NCBI RefSeq assembly: GCF_000340215.1
Contig: NW_006921533.1
Location: 3,832,273-3,896,272 of the forward strand
Direction of reading: 5' to 3'
Source: Pseudocercospora fijiensis CIRAD86
Lineage: Eukaryota; Ascomycota; Dothideomycetes; Mycosphaerellales; Mycosphaerellaceae
Length of the DNA: 64,000 nucleotides
The translations under genes and the position numbers were made by a program. Below are positions 31,417 to 42,779 of this stretch, piece by piece; the stretch's first letter is position 1, and the number at the start of each line of letters is the position of its first letter. Under the pieces are notes generated by a model, which was not told the origin of the DNA, searched no databases, and saw nothing but the letters and a program-made list of their open reading frames with translations.

Positions 31417-32327
31417 TTACCAATTTGCCATTTTATCTATTTGCACAAGACGATGCCATTTCGGAGTACTGCCAGCCTGCAGCGTCGGTGCCGATCCCAG
31501 TACGCCTGTTCACGTCAGACCCAGCCTCATATCAAGAGAAAGCTGGGGAACTTACTTTTCCGCCTCCGAGTCTCTTGGTCTGTTTTTGCTCGCTGGACAG
31601 CGGGACGCTGTTCTGGGATTGTTTCTAAATTGAAAGTCGTGAGCTTCCTACCTTCGGCAGCAGCTGCTGCCTCGAAGTCTCTATTGCTGTACTCACGGAA
31701 GTTGTATCGCCTTTGCAACCATAGATGGGTGTTCAAGGGGATGTCGAGTTCGCGAGTGGTGGGCGTGATTGGGCTTGGGATCTCAATGTCTGCTGGAACT
31801 GGAAGCCCAGCGGTTTGCAGCTCATTGATCAAGCGCATGGCGATCTCAGAGAGCTTGTCATTGTCCTTGGCCAGCTTTTGACTGTAGCGACTGGCCGTGT
31901 CATAAGCATGCTGCCAAGAATTTGCGTTGGTGTGCTCAGCATTCTCGGCTGGAGTAAGCTCGAGTGGTCTGAAACGAAATGTGTTCAGGTGCGCGTGGGC
32001 TTCTGTAATCAAGTCTTCAGACACAGCAATGGCGGCGTCCGTGCGCTCATCGGTGTCTAAGTTCTCTGGTGTCGGTATAGCAGGCATTGGCACTGCACTG
32101 GACGCTGCTTTCAGTTTGTACTTCCTCCTCGCTTGCTCCATGAGAAACTCCATGGGTTCCACACCAGGTGGCGGAGTCAGGATTGGAGCTGATTCTTCAG
32201 TGTGAGGCATGACTTTTGCTTGGGTCGCTGTTCGCTTCCAGAGCGAGAATATGTTTCCAAGGCGCCTGCGCTGGTGTGAGGTGGATTCTTTCGATATTGG
32301 GCAGACAGCGCGCAGACAAGGTCGCAT
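31417..32327 (-). CDS. Hypothetical protein, short helical
   Basis: Exon 1 runs 32327-31556 and a 50-nt intron (GTAAGT donor, TCTGACG branch, GAACAG acceptor) leads to a short exon 31505-31417, giving 286 residues. Without splicing the frame would end at about 31527. The first ~40 residues are basic and amphipathic (HQRRRLGNIFSLWKR), compatible with a mitochondrial presequence, although a second Met (MPHTEESAPILTPPPG) could be the start. The middle contains FRFRPLELTPAENAEHTNAN and a helical stretch (YSQKLAKDNDKLSEIAMRLI). No family recognised; a small mitochondrial subunit is only a guess. Confidence 0.5.
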
Positions 32328-32951
32328 GCACTTGTTATAGGTGCAGAAGGCGGCATTAGTTTATTCATAGTTGCTGAAGTCTTTGTGTAAGGGGAAACAA
32401 AGTGGTTCATTCATGAATGGGCTTTCTTCGTGAGAGTGTTGACAAAGAACGGGGTGAATTGTCTCTTCTGCCTTGCGGATGGGACAAAGTCAAGGTTTGC
32501 TGCGGGTGGAAGTTCCATTGATAACTTATAGACATGGGCCAGGGATGGTGCTTGGAGGCAGAATCATTGTAATAATAATAATGTGCAACGAGACGCCATA
32601 CACTGCATTGGACAGTCCAATTTCCGTAGATAGCCAACGGCGATGCGGCGCATGTTCATGGCTGTACCGTGCTGTGGAAGGCTGCATGTCATCAGGCAGG
32701 ACAGGTGCTATGCATCCATCATATGTCGAGCAGACACCTGGTGGATGTGAACTGCTTCAGCAGTGTCGCTTTTCCATCCCCGTTTCGTGTCGTCGCACGC
32801 CAAACGACGCGAAGCCGCACCGCGATTCACTATTTCGGCTGACGCAAGCAAGAAGTCGCAAGCTTGTGTGCCCTTCACTACAAAACAAAGACCGCTGCCA
32901 TAGACGAGCCTCCCACGCCATACAATACACTCGCTTCTCACATCGCAACCC
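32328..32951. other. Divergent intergenic region
   Basis: Between the small hypothetical gene (minus) and the rhomboid gene (plus). Nothing recognised. Confidence 0.5.
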
Positions 32952-34496
32952 ATGGCGGCGAACGACTACTACACCACGAATCCCGCACATCACCCCGTCA
33001 GTCCTTACCACGACTATCCAGACCCAACCCATGCGCCGCTGCCACCACTCCCGCAACAGTCGCCCTTTGGTGACGGCTCGCACCCATATTCACACCAGAC
33101 TCCCGCGCAATCTTATTCAGGCTCGAATGCGCGCCTAAGAGACGATGCCGACCCCTTCGATGACAACCAAGCCATACCGCTGAATGGCAGAAAGCCCAAG
33201 CACGACTCGGCCCACACTGTCTCTCCCATTCTGCCACACGAACAAGACGATCCTTTTGTGAGAGATGTGCGTCCTGGGCGGAAAAGAAAGCGAGACACAG
33301 CGACACCAGACGGAGAACAAGGCTGGTTCAAGGGCAAGATTACCTGGGTCGTCTACGTCTTGACCATCGTACAATTGGCCGTCTTCATCGCCGAGATCAC
33401 TAGAAACGCCGTCCTTACAAAGTCGCCCATCGAGATACATCCATCCTTCAACCCCATGATCGGCCCCTCGCCATATGTCCTGATCAACATGGGAGCAAGA
33501 TACCAGCCTTGCATGCATACTATGCCAAACGTGCAAAACAGCAGTATTAACATCTGGTGGCCATGTCCGAACGCTACCGCTACCACCGGCGACAGCGTTA
33601 CCTGCCAGCTTTCCGACCTCTGCAATTTCAGCGCCGACCGCAACCCCAAGGTCAACGGCTCGTTGGACGACAAGCCAGCGCCCGATCAGTGGTGGCGCTT
33701 TATTGTCCCAATCTTCTTGCATGCCGGAATCATACACATCGGCTTTAATCTACTCCTGCAATTGACACTTGGTCGCGATGTTGAGCTGCTCATCGGAAGC
33801 ATACGATTTGCCATATTGTACTTTGCCGCCGGCATATTCGGCTTCATCCTCGGAGGAAATTTTGCTGCCACTGGCATTGCATCGACTGGCTGCTCCGGCA
33901 GTCTCTTTGGCATTCTGGCTATCATCCTTCTGGATTTATTGTACAACTGGAGAGATCGACAAAGTCCAATCAAGGACCTATTGTTCATCATTATTGACAT
34001 CCTGATCGCATTTGTCCTCGGCCTTCTACCGGGATTGGACAATTTTTCGCATATTGGAGGATTCGTCATGGGTCTTGTTCTTGGTATCTGCCTGTTGCGC
34101 TCGCCCAGCTCTGTCGCCCGACGCACATCTCAGCTCGACCCATTCTCCTACCAGCAGGTCATGACTCCGGCCTCACGTAGCGAAGGACTGAAGAGCTTCG
34201 TCAAGAATCCTCAAGGTTTCTTCAAGGACCGTCGCGGCGGTTGGTGGGCTTGGTGGCTCGTACGCGCATTGGCGCTGGTTGGTGTGCTGATCGCCTTCAT
34301 CCTCCTGCTCAAGAATTTCTATGTCTGGCGAACTGGCTGCTCTTGGTGCAAGTACCTGTCTTGCTTGCCAATCACGGTGAGCGGAACGAATTGGTGCAAT
34401 GTTGGTAATCTCGACTTTACATCCACGAACCAGACCACGAAAAGAAGCTTGCTTGAACTCACGAGGCATGTATTTGAACCAGCAAGGCATTTGTGA
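32952..34496 (+). CDS. Rhomboid family intramembrane serine protease
   Basis: Intronless, 514 residues. The protease cleaves membrane proteins inside the bilayer. A cytosolic, Pro/His-rich N-tail (about 130 residues) precedes the first membrane segment (ITWVVYVLTIVQLAVFIAEI). A luminal loop with several cysteines and sequons follows, then the core helices: WWRFIVPIFLHAGIIHIGFN (the usual H-x-x-x-N region), STGCSGSLFGILA with presumed catalytic S315, and NFSHIGGFVMG with presumed catalytic H367. A final hydrophobic helix and a Cys-rich C-terminal tail (CSWCKYLSC) complete it. The 6+1 topology matches secretase-type fungal rhomboids of the secretory pathway rather than mitochondrial Pcp1. Confidence 0.92.
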   Translation: MAANDYYTTNPAHHPVSPYHDYPDPTHAPLPPLPQQSPFGDGSHPYSHQTPAQSYSGSNARLRDDADPFDDNQAIPLNGRKPKHDSAHTVSPILPHEQDDPFVRDVRPGRKRKRDTATPDGEQGWFKGKITWVVYVLTIVQLAVFIAEITRNAVLTKSPIEIHPSFNPMIGPSPYVLINMGARYQPCMHTMPNVQNSSINIWWPCPNATATTGDSVTCQLSDLCNFSADRNPKVNGSLDDKPAPDQWWRFIVPIFLHAGIIHIGFNLLLQLTLGRDVELLIGSIRFAILYFAAGIFGFILGGNFAATGIASTGCSGSLFGILAIILLDLLYNWRDRQSPIKDLLFIIIDILIAFVLGLLPGLDNFSHIGGFVMGLVLGICLLRSPSSVARRTSQLDPFSYQQVMTPASRSEGLKSFVKNPQGFFKDRRGGWWAWWLVRALALVGVLIAFILLLKNFYVWRTGCSWCKYLSCLPITVSGTNWCNVGNLDFTSTNQTTKRSLLELTRHVFEPARHL

Positions 34497-35150
34497 AGGC
34501 ATTAGCATATGAATAAATTGGCATTGCGACGCATCTTTTTGTTTTTGATTCAGGGTTTAGCGAGGCGTCAGGGAAGCTCCTGAGCAATGACTCTGGTGAA
34601 GTCGTGGGCGTCCAAAGGCATCACCTCAGATCACGAATAATGCGTCCAAGACACATATAGGTGTTAAGGTAGAGAGACTCAAAATGTACAATCATGCTCG
34701 ACTGAGCGCGCCCTCTATGGGAAAGAAGTTCAAGAGGTCTGATTTTCATGCTTTCAGAAAGTCATATATCCTTCGCCATGGGCAACCAAATCGACATCGT
34801 AACAGCCGTCAAAAGCTTCATACCACATCCCAACCAAAGCACACTTTCTCACCCACCTCGGCTCCTCGTCAACCATCCTGTAGAAATCGCTCTGGCCAGT
34901 AATAGCCCGCCAACATCTACTGGGTTGTTCAGCGATATCGTATTTGCTGTTCGTGATGACCAAAAGCATGTAAAAATGCCGCTGACGATGACTTGCGATC
35001 ATATGCCAAGTGGAGGTCGAGATTGCGATCGGCTTCGAAGATTGCAATGGGCGCCGGATCGGGCTTGTAAAATCGGCACACGGTGACGAGCATGAAAGAA
35101 ACGGTATCGTGAACAACGTGAATACAGACGTTCGCTCGCCAGAGCATACT
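34497..35150. other. Convergent intergenic region
   Basis: No gene supported. Frames on the minus strand up to 35266 overlap the uL15m 3' end and look like shadows. Confidence 0.5.
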
Positions 35151-36141
35151 CTACCATAAACGGTCACTGCTCTTCTGCTGTGACGAGACTTTCTTCCCAG
35201 CCTGCTTCTTGCCAGCACCCAGCTTACTGGCCATTCCAGGTGTTCTGAAGAACAAACTTGGTCCATGACCAGGCTCTACCAAATGGCTGAGATACCCTCT
35301 ATGCGCCGAGTCGCGGTAGTATTCTAGATCTTTTCTGCTTGTCGGATCTGGCAACCTGAATTTGTACTTCTTCGCGTCCATAGCTATGGCTGCTCGGGCT
35401 TCCTCAGCACCGGCCTCCGACCGCGCCGCCAAACTTATGCGCGATTGAATGCTGTGGATTGGATCCATCTTCTCCTCGAGGATTCTCTTGATGGCGAAAT
35501 TGGTATAGTATCTCGTCGTCACAGTGCCGCCGAGCTTTTCGACTGTGTTTATTGCTTCGGCGCTCGCGCGTGAAACTATGATGTTGATGGGCGTTGTGAG
35601 CTCCTCCTTGCCGCGCGCAAGTAGCTTGACGCCGTCCTTGACGCCATGAACACAGCGTGAGTTGTTAAGTTCTTTCAGAGTGATGGGCTGTGTTGGGTCT
35701 AGTCGACCCTGATTGATCCAGTCCTGTATGCGATTGAGGTTCACCTTGGTCATGTCCACGGAGAAGCTGGCAACAACGTCAGAAAGATATTCGCCCACTA
35801 ACGTACGATCATATCGCGATGACATACTGGTTCTTGAAGCCTCGTTTGCCAGCCACGACCCAATCTGGCGTCTGACCTCCATTCATACCCGCAGGGACCT
35901 TTCCATGCTGCTTCTGACCCTTGTGACCACGTCCTGATGTCTTTCCCTTTCCGCTGGCAGGTCCGCGACCTCGCCGGATGCGCTTGTTGTATGCGCCCTT
36001 GTTGTCTGACAGTGAGGAGAGAATCGAGGCGGAGCGCTGCTGGTTCAGAGACGGGTAGAGGAAGGGTGCCAATGGCTGATATATTGGTTGCTTCGGAATC
36101 GACACTGCTGCTCGACGCAGTAGCTGCAGTCGAGGTGGCAT
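35151..36141 (-). CDS. MRPL10: Mitochondrial ribosomal protein uL15m
   Basis: Two exons (36141-35828 and 35766-35151), 61-nt intron (GTATGT donor, TTGCCAG acceptor), 309 residues. The splice joins KRGFKN to [17 protein letters not shown]. The protein belongs to the L15 family of the mitochondrial large subunit. Visible are a mitochondrial presequence ([15 protein letters not shown]), the glycine/basic L15 signature ([20 protein letters not shown]) and the L15e/L18 core ([34 protein letters not shown]). A ~100-residue mitochondrial C-terminal extension follows. It is divergent from the GT90 gene over about 270 bp. Confidence 0.93.
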
Positions 36142-36411
36142 GTTGAGCGGTCTGTGTTGTATTATTTCTTCTAGGTCCTATGTTTGCACACCGTACCGTG
36201 TGCTGAGTTTCGAGAGAGCACTGCATTGATACGACGATACCAGAGTAACCAGACGCGGGGCCGTGCTCACTCCCGAGCGCCGCTTTAGCGTCAACTGATC
36301 TCAGGCCGATCCTCTGCATTCCTCCGCCTGCATGCTGTGTTACAATGGCGCCCAGTCACTACTCTTGTTCAACTGCTCGAAACAAATTGCGGCCAGCAGC
36401 ATGCGACCGCC
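36142..36411. promoter_or_regulatory. Shared promoter and GT90 leader with upstream ATGs
   Basis: 270 bp between divergent starts. Two upstream ATGs (36332 and 36345) open short frames that overlap the chosen GT90 start out of frame, ending at 36478 and 36443. They would impede translation if present in the leader. Confidence 0.45.
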
Positions 36412-38433
36412 ATGCCGCTTGGTGGGCGACTTCAGCGCCATGATCGCTTGCCAAGCCGCAGGACCTACATCTTCATAGCCTGCATACTGCTGACCTTGGC
36501 TGTTCTCAATGTTGCTGCCTTGTGGAGCGACGCTGCCAAAGAATGGCTGCCGGTCGTCGCAGGCAGGACCGAACAGACCGTTGGCTCTCATGTCTGGGTC
36601 AACTTTCGAGAGCCCACGCCCCGAGTTCCGATAGACGACGAGCATCCTATCAAACAATTTATGTCAGAAGCAGATTCCCGGTTCCAGCACTATGATAACG
36701 ACAGAAGCAAGACTTTCAGTGAAACAGTCCAGAAGTATAGATGGCAGACAGGCAGACATCCTCCGCCCGGCTTCAAGGAATGGTATCAGTTTGCGAGGAG
36801 GAAAGGCGTATACAACATCGACGATTTTGCTCAAATTAATGACGACCTGAGACCATTCTGGGCCATACCACCCGCAGAGATTCGAAGCTTTGCAGCGCAT
36901 TCATCGGATGAGTGGCCCGATCTGATAGCGACCATTTCTCTGCGCAATGGCCAGGTCTTTCAGGAAGAGTGGGGTTGGCGCAGCGAGACATTTATCAAAA
37001 TGCTCAAGCAGGTTGCGAAATACCTCCCGGATATGGATATACCGATCAATCGTATGGACCAGCCTCGCGTCATTGTCCCTTGGGAGGATTTGCAAGCATA
37101 CTTGAAAATTGAAGAGGAGAGTCGAAGTTTAGATGAGCAAGGCGTTGAGGACGCTTTCACAAAAGGGATGTCAGGTCTTTTCATCCCACGATTTCAAGTT
37201 CCAGAGCCGCAGTGGCTAAATCGATGGAATCCTTTTGTCTTTCCGAACCATCGTGTGAGCACAGCTGCTGACCCTCGCCCGGATTATGGCTGGTTCAATT
37301 TCGCTGGCGGACGGTTCATGGACCTTGCCGCAAAGGCTTGCCCGCCTGGTTCGTATGCAACGGATCCAGGATCTGAAGTGCGTTTCAAGGAAGCCGAGGA
37401 GCTGTACAAGCACGATCAAGGCGGCTTCATCACAAACTTCAACATTTCTTCAGACCTGTGCACAGTCGGTCCACAACTAGCGAATCTTCACGGTATGCTG
37501 TATGCCAGCACGTCTATGCTTGTGACCCACAAACTGGTGCCCATCTTTGGCGAATGTCGAACGAATGTCAACAATGATATACTCTTCCCGGCAAACATGT
37601 ACTGGAAGCGCGATAAACGTTACAACTACAATGACCAACATGACATTAACTGGGACGATAAGGATGACACTATGATCTGGCGCGGTGTCACCAGCGGAGG
37701 CAACACTGTTCATGATGATCCTGAGCGGTGGAGAAACATGCATCGACAGCGTCTTGTTCTGATGACGAACAGTACCGAGCTTGGAAATTCGAAGACGGAT
37801 GTGCTCGCCAACGATGGTCGCGAGAAATCTCGATACACAATACAACAATTCACACCCGCGAACTTCGCCCATGACCACTTCGATGTTGGCTTCACTGAGA
37901 AAGTCGCCTGCATACCCAACTGCGATTTCTATAACTCATCGCTGACAATACTCAACCCAACCAGCTTTGCCGACACGTTCCGTTCGAAATACCTCATCGA
38001 TGTCGACGGGCATTCTTTTTCGGGCAGATGGCGAGCATTCCTCCAGTCTCGTTCCCTGGGTGTTAAAGCTACGATATTTCGTGAATGGCATGACAGCCGA
38101 CTCTTCGCGTGGCGTCACTTCGTGCCAATGGACAATCGCTATGATGATCTGTATAGCTTGCTGCTCTATTTCATCGGCATCAAGCCTTCGGACCAAGATC
38201 CAGCCAATAAAGTCACGGTCTGGAGCCATGACTTTGAGGCAATGAAGCTGGCTAGACAGGGTCGCGAGTGGGCAGCCAAGGTTCTGAGGCCTGAAGACAT
38301 CGAGGTCTACTTGCTACGGCTGCTGCTTGAATATGGTCGTATTATTGACGACAATCGAGACAGAATTGGGATAATTGGTGACGGTGGAGAAGAGATGAAA
38401 GCATTCGACATTCGCGTGCCTGCAGTGCCGTGA
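36412..38433 (+). CDS. GT90 glycosyltransferase, CAP10-like
   Basis: Intronless from ATG 36412 (the frame opens upstream only with GTG), 673 residues. It is a type II membrane protein with a short cytosolic tail and one anchor (YIFIACILLTLAVLNVAALW, about residues 19-38), then a stem and the lumenal CAP10 domain. Family blocks seen include MIWRGVTSGGNTVHDD, WRNMHRQRLVLM, KYLIDVDGHSFSGRWRAFL, TIFREWHDSRLFAWRHFVPM and NRYDDLYSLLLYFI. In Cryptococcus, CAP10/CAS relatives help build capsule; in filamentous fungi GT90 members are Golgi transferases with largely unknown acceptors, often xylosyl- or mannosyl-related. Donor and acceptor here are unknown. Confidence 0.9.
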   Translation: MPLGGRLQRHDRLPSRRTYIFIACILLTLAVLNVAALWSDAAKEWLPVVAGRTEQTVGSHVWVNFREPTPRVPIDDEHPIKQFMSEADSRFQHYDNDRSKTFSETVQKYRWQTGRHPPPGFKEWYQFARRKGVYNIDDFAQINDDLRPFWAIPPAEIRSFAAHSSDEWPDLIATISLRNGQVFQEEWGWRSETFIKMLKQVAKYLPDMDIPINRMDQPRVIVPWEDLQAYLKIEEESRSLDEQGVEDAFTKGMSGLFIPRFQVPEPQWLNRWNPFVFPNHRVSTAADPRPDYGWFNFAGGRFMDLAAKACPPGSYATDPGSEVRFKEAEELYKHDQGGFITNFNISSDLCTVGPQLANLHGMLYASTSMLVTHKLVPIFGECRTNVNNDILFPANMYWKRDKRYNYNDQHDINWDDKDDTMIWRGVTSGGNTVHDDPERWRNMHRQRLVLMTNSTELGNSKTDVLANDGREKSRYTIQQFTPANFAHDHFDVGFTEKVACIPNCDFYNSSLTILNPTSFADTFRSKYLIDVDGHSFSGRWRAFLQSRSLGVKATIFREWHDSRLFAWRHFVPMDNRYDDLYSLLLYFIGIKPSDQDPANKVTVWSHDFEAMKLARQGREWAAKVLRPEDIEVYLLRLLLEYGRIIDDNRDRIGIIGDGGEEMKAFDIRVPAVP

Positions 38434-38887
38434 TGGGTATGAACGACTCTGCTAAATATTTCGTCCAGTGCTGCACATTTTGCAGACTGTAACCTTGGCT
38501 CGAGTATCAAGTGCGGAGTGTGCCTGGTTGTTGACGGTGTAGGACCTCTTTCGACCGGGTAATGAAGATCTAGCTGTTGAATGGCACAGCGCCTACTGTA
38601 ATCATTCCAGAGGCTGTATCTTCTTGATTAGCTAGTAGTATCGTCTAGCCAGTGATCGTTCGCGCTAAGTGCTGACCTCTGATAAGCACCATCTAGAAAA
38701 AGCAACGACTGAATCGTCTCACTTGCTACAGTCGCTTCACATCCCACCGTTAGACAAGCACTACTGCTGCAAGAAGCTCCACCACGGCACGCTCAACCCT
38801 TGAGCTGCAGTACAAAGCCAGGTATGCCTCGGAGGGAGCTTCACAGGTCTCCTAGTGATTGAGTAAAAGCAGTGCTGCACACACATC
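38434..38887. other. Intergenic
   Basis: No gene or notable repeat between GT90 and the P450 remnant. Confidence 0.5.
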
Positions 38888-40205
38888 ATGGCTGTCACGA
38901 TTGCAAAAGCGATAGGAGGACTGATCCTTGCCTTCATCTGCTACAAGCTGGGGTCAACCTTTTACAACGCATTCTTGCACCCGCTCACGAGATTTCCAGG
39001 CCCGAAGAGTGTTGCTACAGAGTGGTATAAGACTGTGGAAGAAGTGTTCAAGGGTCGAAATTGGACCGATGTCTTGAAGGAATTACATGGCCAAGATGGT
39101 GACATTGTGAGAGTTGGAAGTAATGAGTATGAAACCTTACTAATCCTTCACATGCTTTCATGTGAAGGATGTTCACCAGAATCGAGAAGCGCTGCTGACC
39201 ATTTATCTCAGATTGAACTTCAGCAACCCGAACGCTTTCCATGAAATTTATAACAATGCTAATCGATGGGACAAGGAGGAGACACTGTATCATTGCTTTG
39301 GAGAGGACAGATCCAGTTTCTGGTTCTTGACATATAAAGAAGCAAAGCAGAGGAAAGACGTGCTTGGTGATCTGCAAGGTCTTGTGAAGAAGGTTTGTGT
39401 CGTTCGTCCCTATGCCTAATAGCATTTCTGATGGCTGATCTGGTATAGAATATCGAACGGCTTTGCATAGCTTTGGAGAAGTATGGCCGAGCGAAGAAGC
39501 CAAGTGACATGCTCTTCGCGCTGAGATGCTCTACCTTGGACGTGGTCACGCGATACTGTTTCGCGAAGGACGTGAAAAGCACAGAAGTAAAAGATTTCCA
39601 GTCACCGATTGTCATTGCGATGGAAGCCTGTCTTCCAAGCTTTGTCGTTTTCCGTCACTTCGAACCAATCCGTCAAATCGTCTTCAGTCTCCCTGGATGG
39701 CTTACGAAACTCACCAACCCAGCGCTCGCAGGTCTCGTTGACCTTCAAGAGCTTCTGGGAGCACAGGTCAACGAGGTTGTGAAAAATCCTCAAACTCTCC
39801 AGAAGACACCCCATGCGACCTTCTACCATCGGCCTATGGATCAGGAGGCGAACAAAGCTACAGGCGTGCCTTCACCTGGCAGCTTATATGAGGAGGCCCA
39901 GGCTCTTTTCTTTGGGGGTGCAGAATCATCGGGAAACACGACGATGATTGGAATATATATATCACATCCTTCAATCACCCGCGATCCTCAAGCGTCTCCA
40001 GGAAGAGCTCCGATCTGCCGGGTCAGATCGCAGCATGATTCCGCCTCTCGAGCAACTCGAAAAATTACCTTACCTCACAGCTGTCATCAAGGAATTCCCC
40101 AAGTCGCCAGGTCGCCATATAGAATCGAGAGTGCAATCGATTTCAGCGTGGATCAATGTATCTATATCTGCAAGTGTAACTACTGCCGTCCCATCAGGTC
40201 GGTAG
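38888..40205 (+). pseudogene. Truncated, frameshifted cytochrome P450
   Basis: Three well-formed exons: 38888-39126, 39212-39392 and 39449 onward, with 85- and 56-nt introns. They encode a membrane anchor, the proline hinge (HPLTRFPGPKS), GDIVRVGSNEL, NPNAFHEIYNN and the I-helix region (ALFFGGAESSGNTTMIG). At about 39950-39960 a TA tract carries about four extra bases, shifting the frame. The helix then continues in another frame (YHILQSPAILKRLQEELRSA, KLPYLTAVIKE). The expected ExxR motif is destroyed just after VIKE, and the heme-binding FxxGxRxCxG segment is absent before the stop at 40203. With no cysteine ligand it cannot be an active P450. The N-terminal part is well preserved, so decay is recent. 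Confidence 0.85.
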
Positions 40206-42779
40206 TATCGGCAGTATCGACTTGAGATCGAATAGGCTTCGAAAAGTAAGAATGCATGTTGCTACTGAAGATATGACCTGTGATAGACACACTGCCGGCA
40301 ATCGCGTTTGTTCCCAGGCCAAAAGGCTCTAGTCAGCTGGCCTTCCCTTTGCTTACTCAGACGATGATGCTCGTGGTTCTTGACATCGTCGCGAATCCAA
40401 TGAGGGAATTGCATCACGTTGACAGTTACGAGTGCCTTTCAGAGACTGAATCCGTGAGCATCTCGTCAAATTTTCCTATTTGAAAAATCGGCAGACGTCT
40501 TATATAGGCAATCCTGGCAAATCTGGGTTGCATATAGTCAGCTGCAGGGAGGGGGATATGTAACCTGAAAAGCTGACTACAGACAGAAAGTTCGGGCCAT
40601 GCTCGTGTAAGATCTTTGCCAGTTCGAAGCACGCATGCTCGCATTAGCTGAAGTGGATGAATCTTGGCCGCCGCTGTACATAGGAAGTCCGTTAGGCAAG
40701 GATTTCTGTCGGCAGTGAGGCTCAGGCTGACGGAGAGCTCAGTGATCAGGAGCAGGATTCTAGCTTGGCCTGATGTTGAGCTTCGTCACTCTGACAGTAT
40801 GGCAAAGAACGAAGCTGCTCAGCGAGCGGCACTTGATGGAGCTCCAGTGAAGAGCTTGGCAGGTGTTCGCGATGCGTCTCGTGAGTCTTGGAAGACTTCA
40901 ATGCAGCGACCGACTTCCAGATTCTGCTGATGAAGTTTGACTGCTGGTCGAGAAGTCAGACTGCACGGTGCGTCTTCTCGAATCTCGATGGTTGAGTAGT
41001 CTGCTCCGACCTCCGATCCTGCTCATCACATGGATTTCCTGTTACAGTTTGGTGTACAATCTTGGCCAATGGGCTTGGACCTTGTTCAATACAAATGAAG
41101 ACGCGAAGTCTGACCAGATGCTCGTGTAGACACGAAATTCGGGCAATTCAACTTCACAGCATGGTTATGTGACATCCTGGAGGTCTGGGCAAAGTTGAGC
41201 TGTGCCCTGGACCTGGGCTTGATTTGCGACGCCAATGTACTGTATACTTCGATTCCAATTCCCGCGGATGCTTGACATCCATGATGATCGGGGTCCGAAA
41301 CGTGTCCATCGCACAGGATGTCTGTAGACCGGGGCTGGGCGGGGCGGGGCTGGGCTGGGCTGTCTCATCAGGCGTGTGCACTGCACTGATGAGACCGTCT
41401 GAAAGCACGTTTGGCGGCCGATATCAGCAATTGATCACGAGTGGTTGTCGCTGGCAAATGTGAGATTGACTCGACGCGATCGTGGAAATGCATCTGCAAT
41501 TAATGCTGGCATGGGGCGCCATGTGCCGCAGGTTGCATCCACATCCCAGTTCTTGGCCAAGCTCTGCACTCTGTAGGTCATAGGCTGGCCGAGGAATAGC
41601 CAGTCGTAAGCCATGCATGTATGTGGTAGGAAACAAGGCATGTGTCTCTCAGACTGTTCCAAGAATTGCCGCCGGTAGCCTCACGATTCGCGTGCCTCGA
41701 AGGATGCCGCGGGTGTAGCGTAGATGGGCAAGGTGCAATAATACTGCGACGAATGATGCAGCGAGTTGACGGGATGGGATGTAGCACGGGGAATGATATC
41801 CATCCAGCCTGCTGCCTGCGACAATAATCTGACGGCTGGACGGCCTGGGCAGGAATGGACGGACATACGTCGCAAAGACAATGCCTCACTGCTGCAGGGC
41901 ACAAGTCCGCACACGAGGTGGTACTTCTAGTGGTAGTGGTTGTCATACGCGACATTAGATGAGTCGTGCGGCAGGTGGGCTTCGGCGGTTGGCTGCAGAT
42001 GCATTACGACCGCGACTTGCTACGCTCACTCAAACCAACATGTCATCATCATGGGAATCATGCGGATTCCGGAGCAGACGCGGCGGCATGAAAGCTCCAG
42101 CTGTGCAGTGTGCAGGCTGAGCAAGCTGAAGTGACCTGCATTGTTTGTGGCCTCCCCATCCCCGATTAGATTGACCGCTTTTTGAATCGTGCCCCGCAGC
42201 TGTGTACGGTATACCGTATTCTACAGTCTGTACTACTGCAGTCGCGACGGTTGAAAGGCAGACGCTTAGCTCTGACTCTTGCTCGTTCAAGGCGATGCAC
42301 CGTACACATGCAGCCTTCATCATCTCAGCCTGGCCTGGCGTGCAATCATCACATAGGACCGCGATACGACCGTACGGTACGGAGTACCAGAGCCATGCCA
42401 GCCCAGCGTAAGGATGACGCCGCATGAAAGCAGCAGCGTTGCAAAGGTATTGCATGTCATCCATCCTGCCGATGGGACTAGAAATTTTTGCATCCGGAAG
42501 TCTGTGGATAGCCGCGTCTTTCTCGACCCCGGCATGATTCGCTTGCATCTGCAAACGCCCAAGAGTCAAGAGTCTGCGTGTCACAAGGGCGAGCATGCCC
42601 ATTGCCCAGCTCTTTTTCCCGCCAAGTGCTGCCCATCCGTTGTCCGCTCCCCTTGTTGTTTGATGCTGGCCTGCGCCACGGCACGATTGCGTGCGCATGG
42701 AACGAAGGACTAGCGAAATACAGGCTCTGGGCGCATCGGAGTGCTAATGCGCTAAATTGGCGCTTGTAATTACCTCCCT
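40206..42779. other. Gene-poor stretch beside RIP block
   Basis: About 2.6 kb with no credible gene. It contains a short GGGCT/GGGGC run at 41331-41362. Base composition is ordinary, not RIP-like, up to about 42770. Confidence 0.5.

Noticed and set aside
34754..35266. 170-codon minus-strand frame
   Set aside because: Overlaps the uL15m 3' end in another frame and lacks any motif; treated as a shadow.
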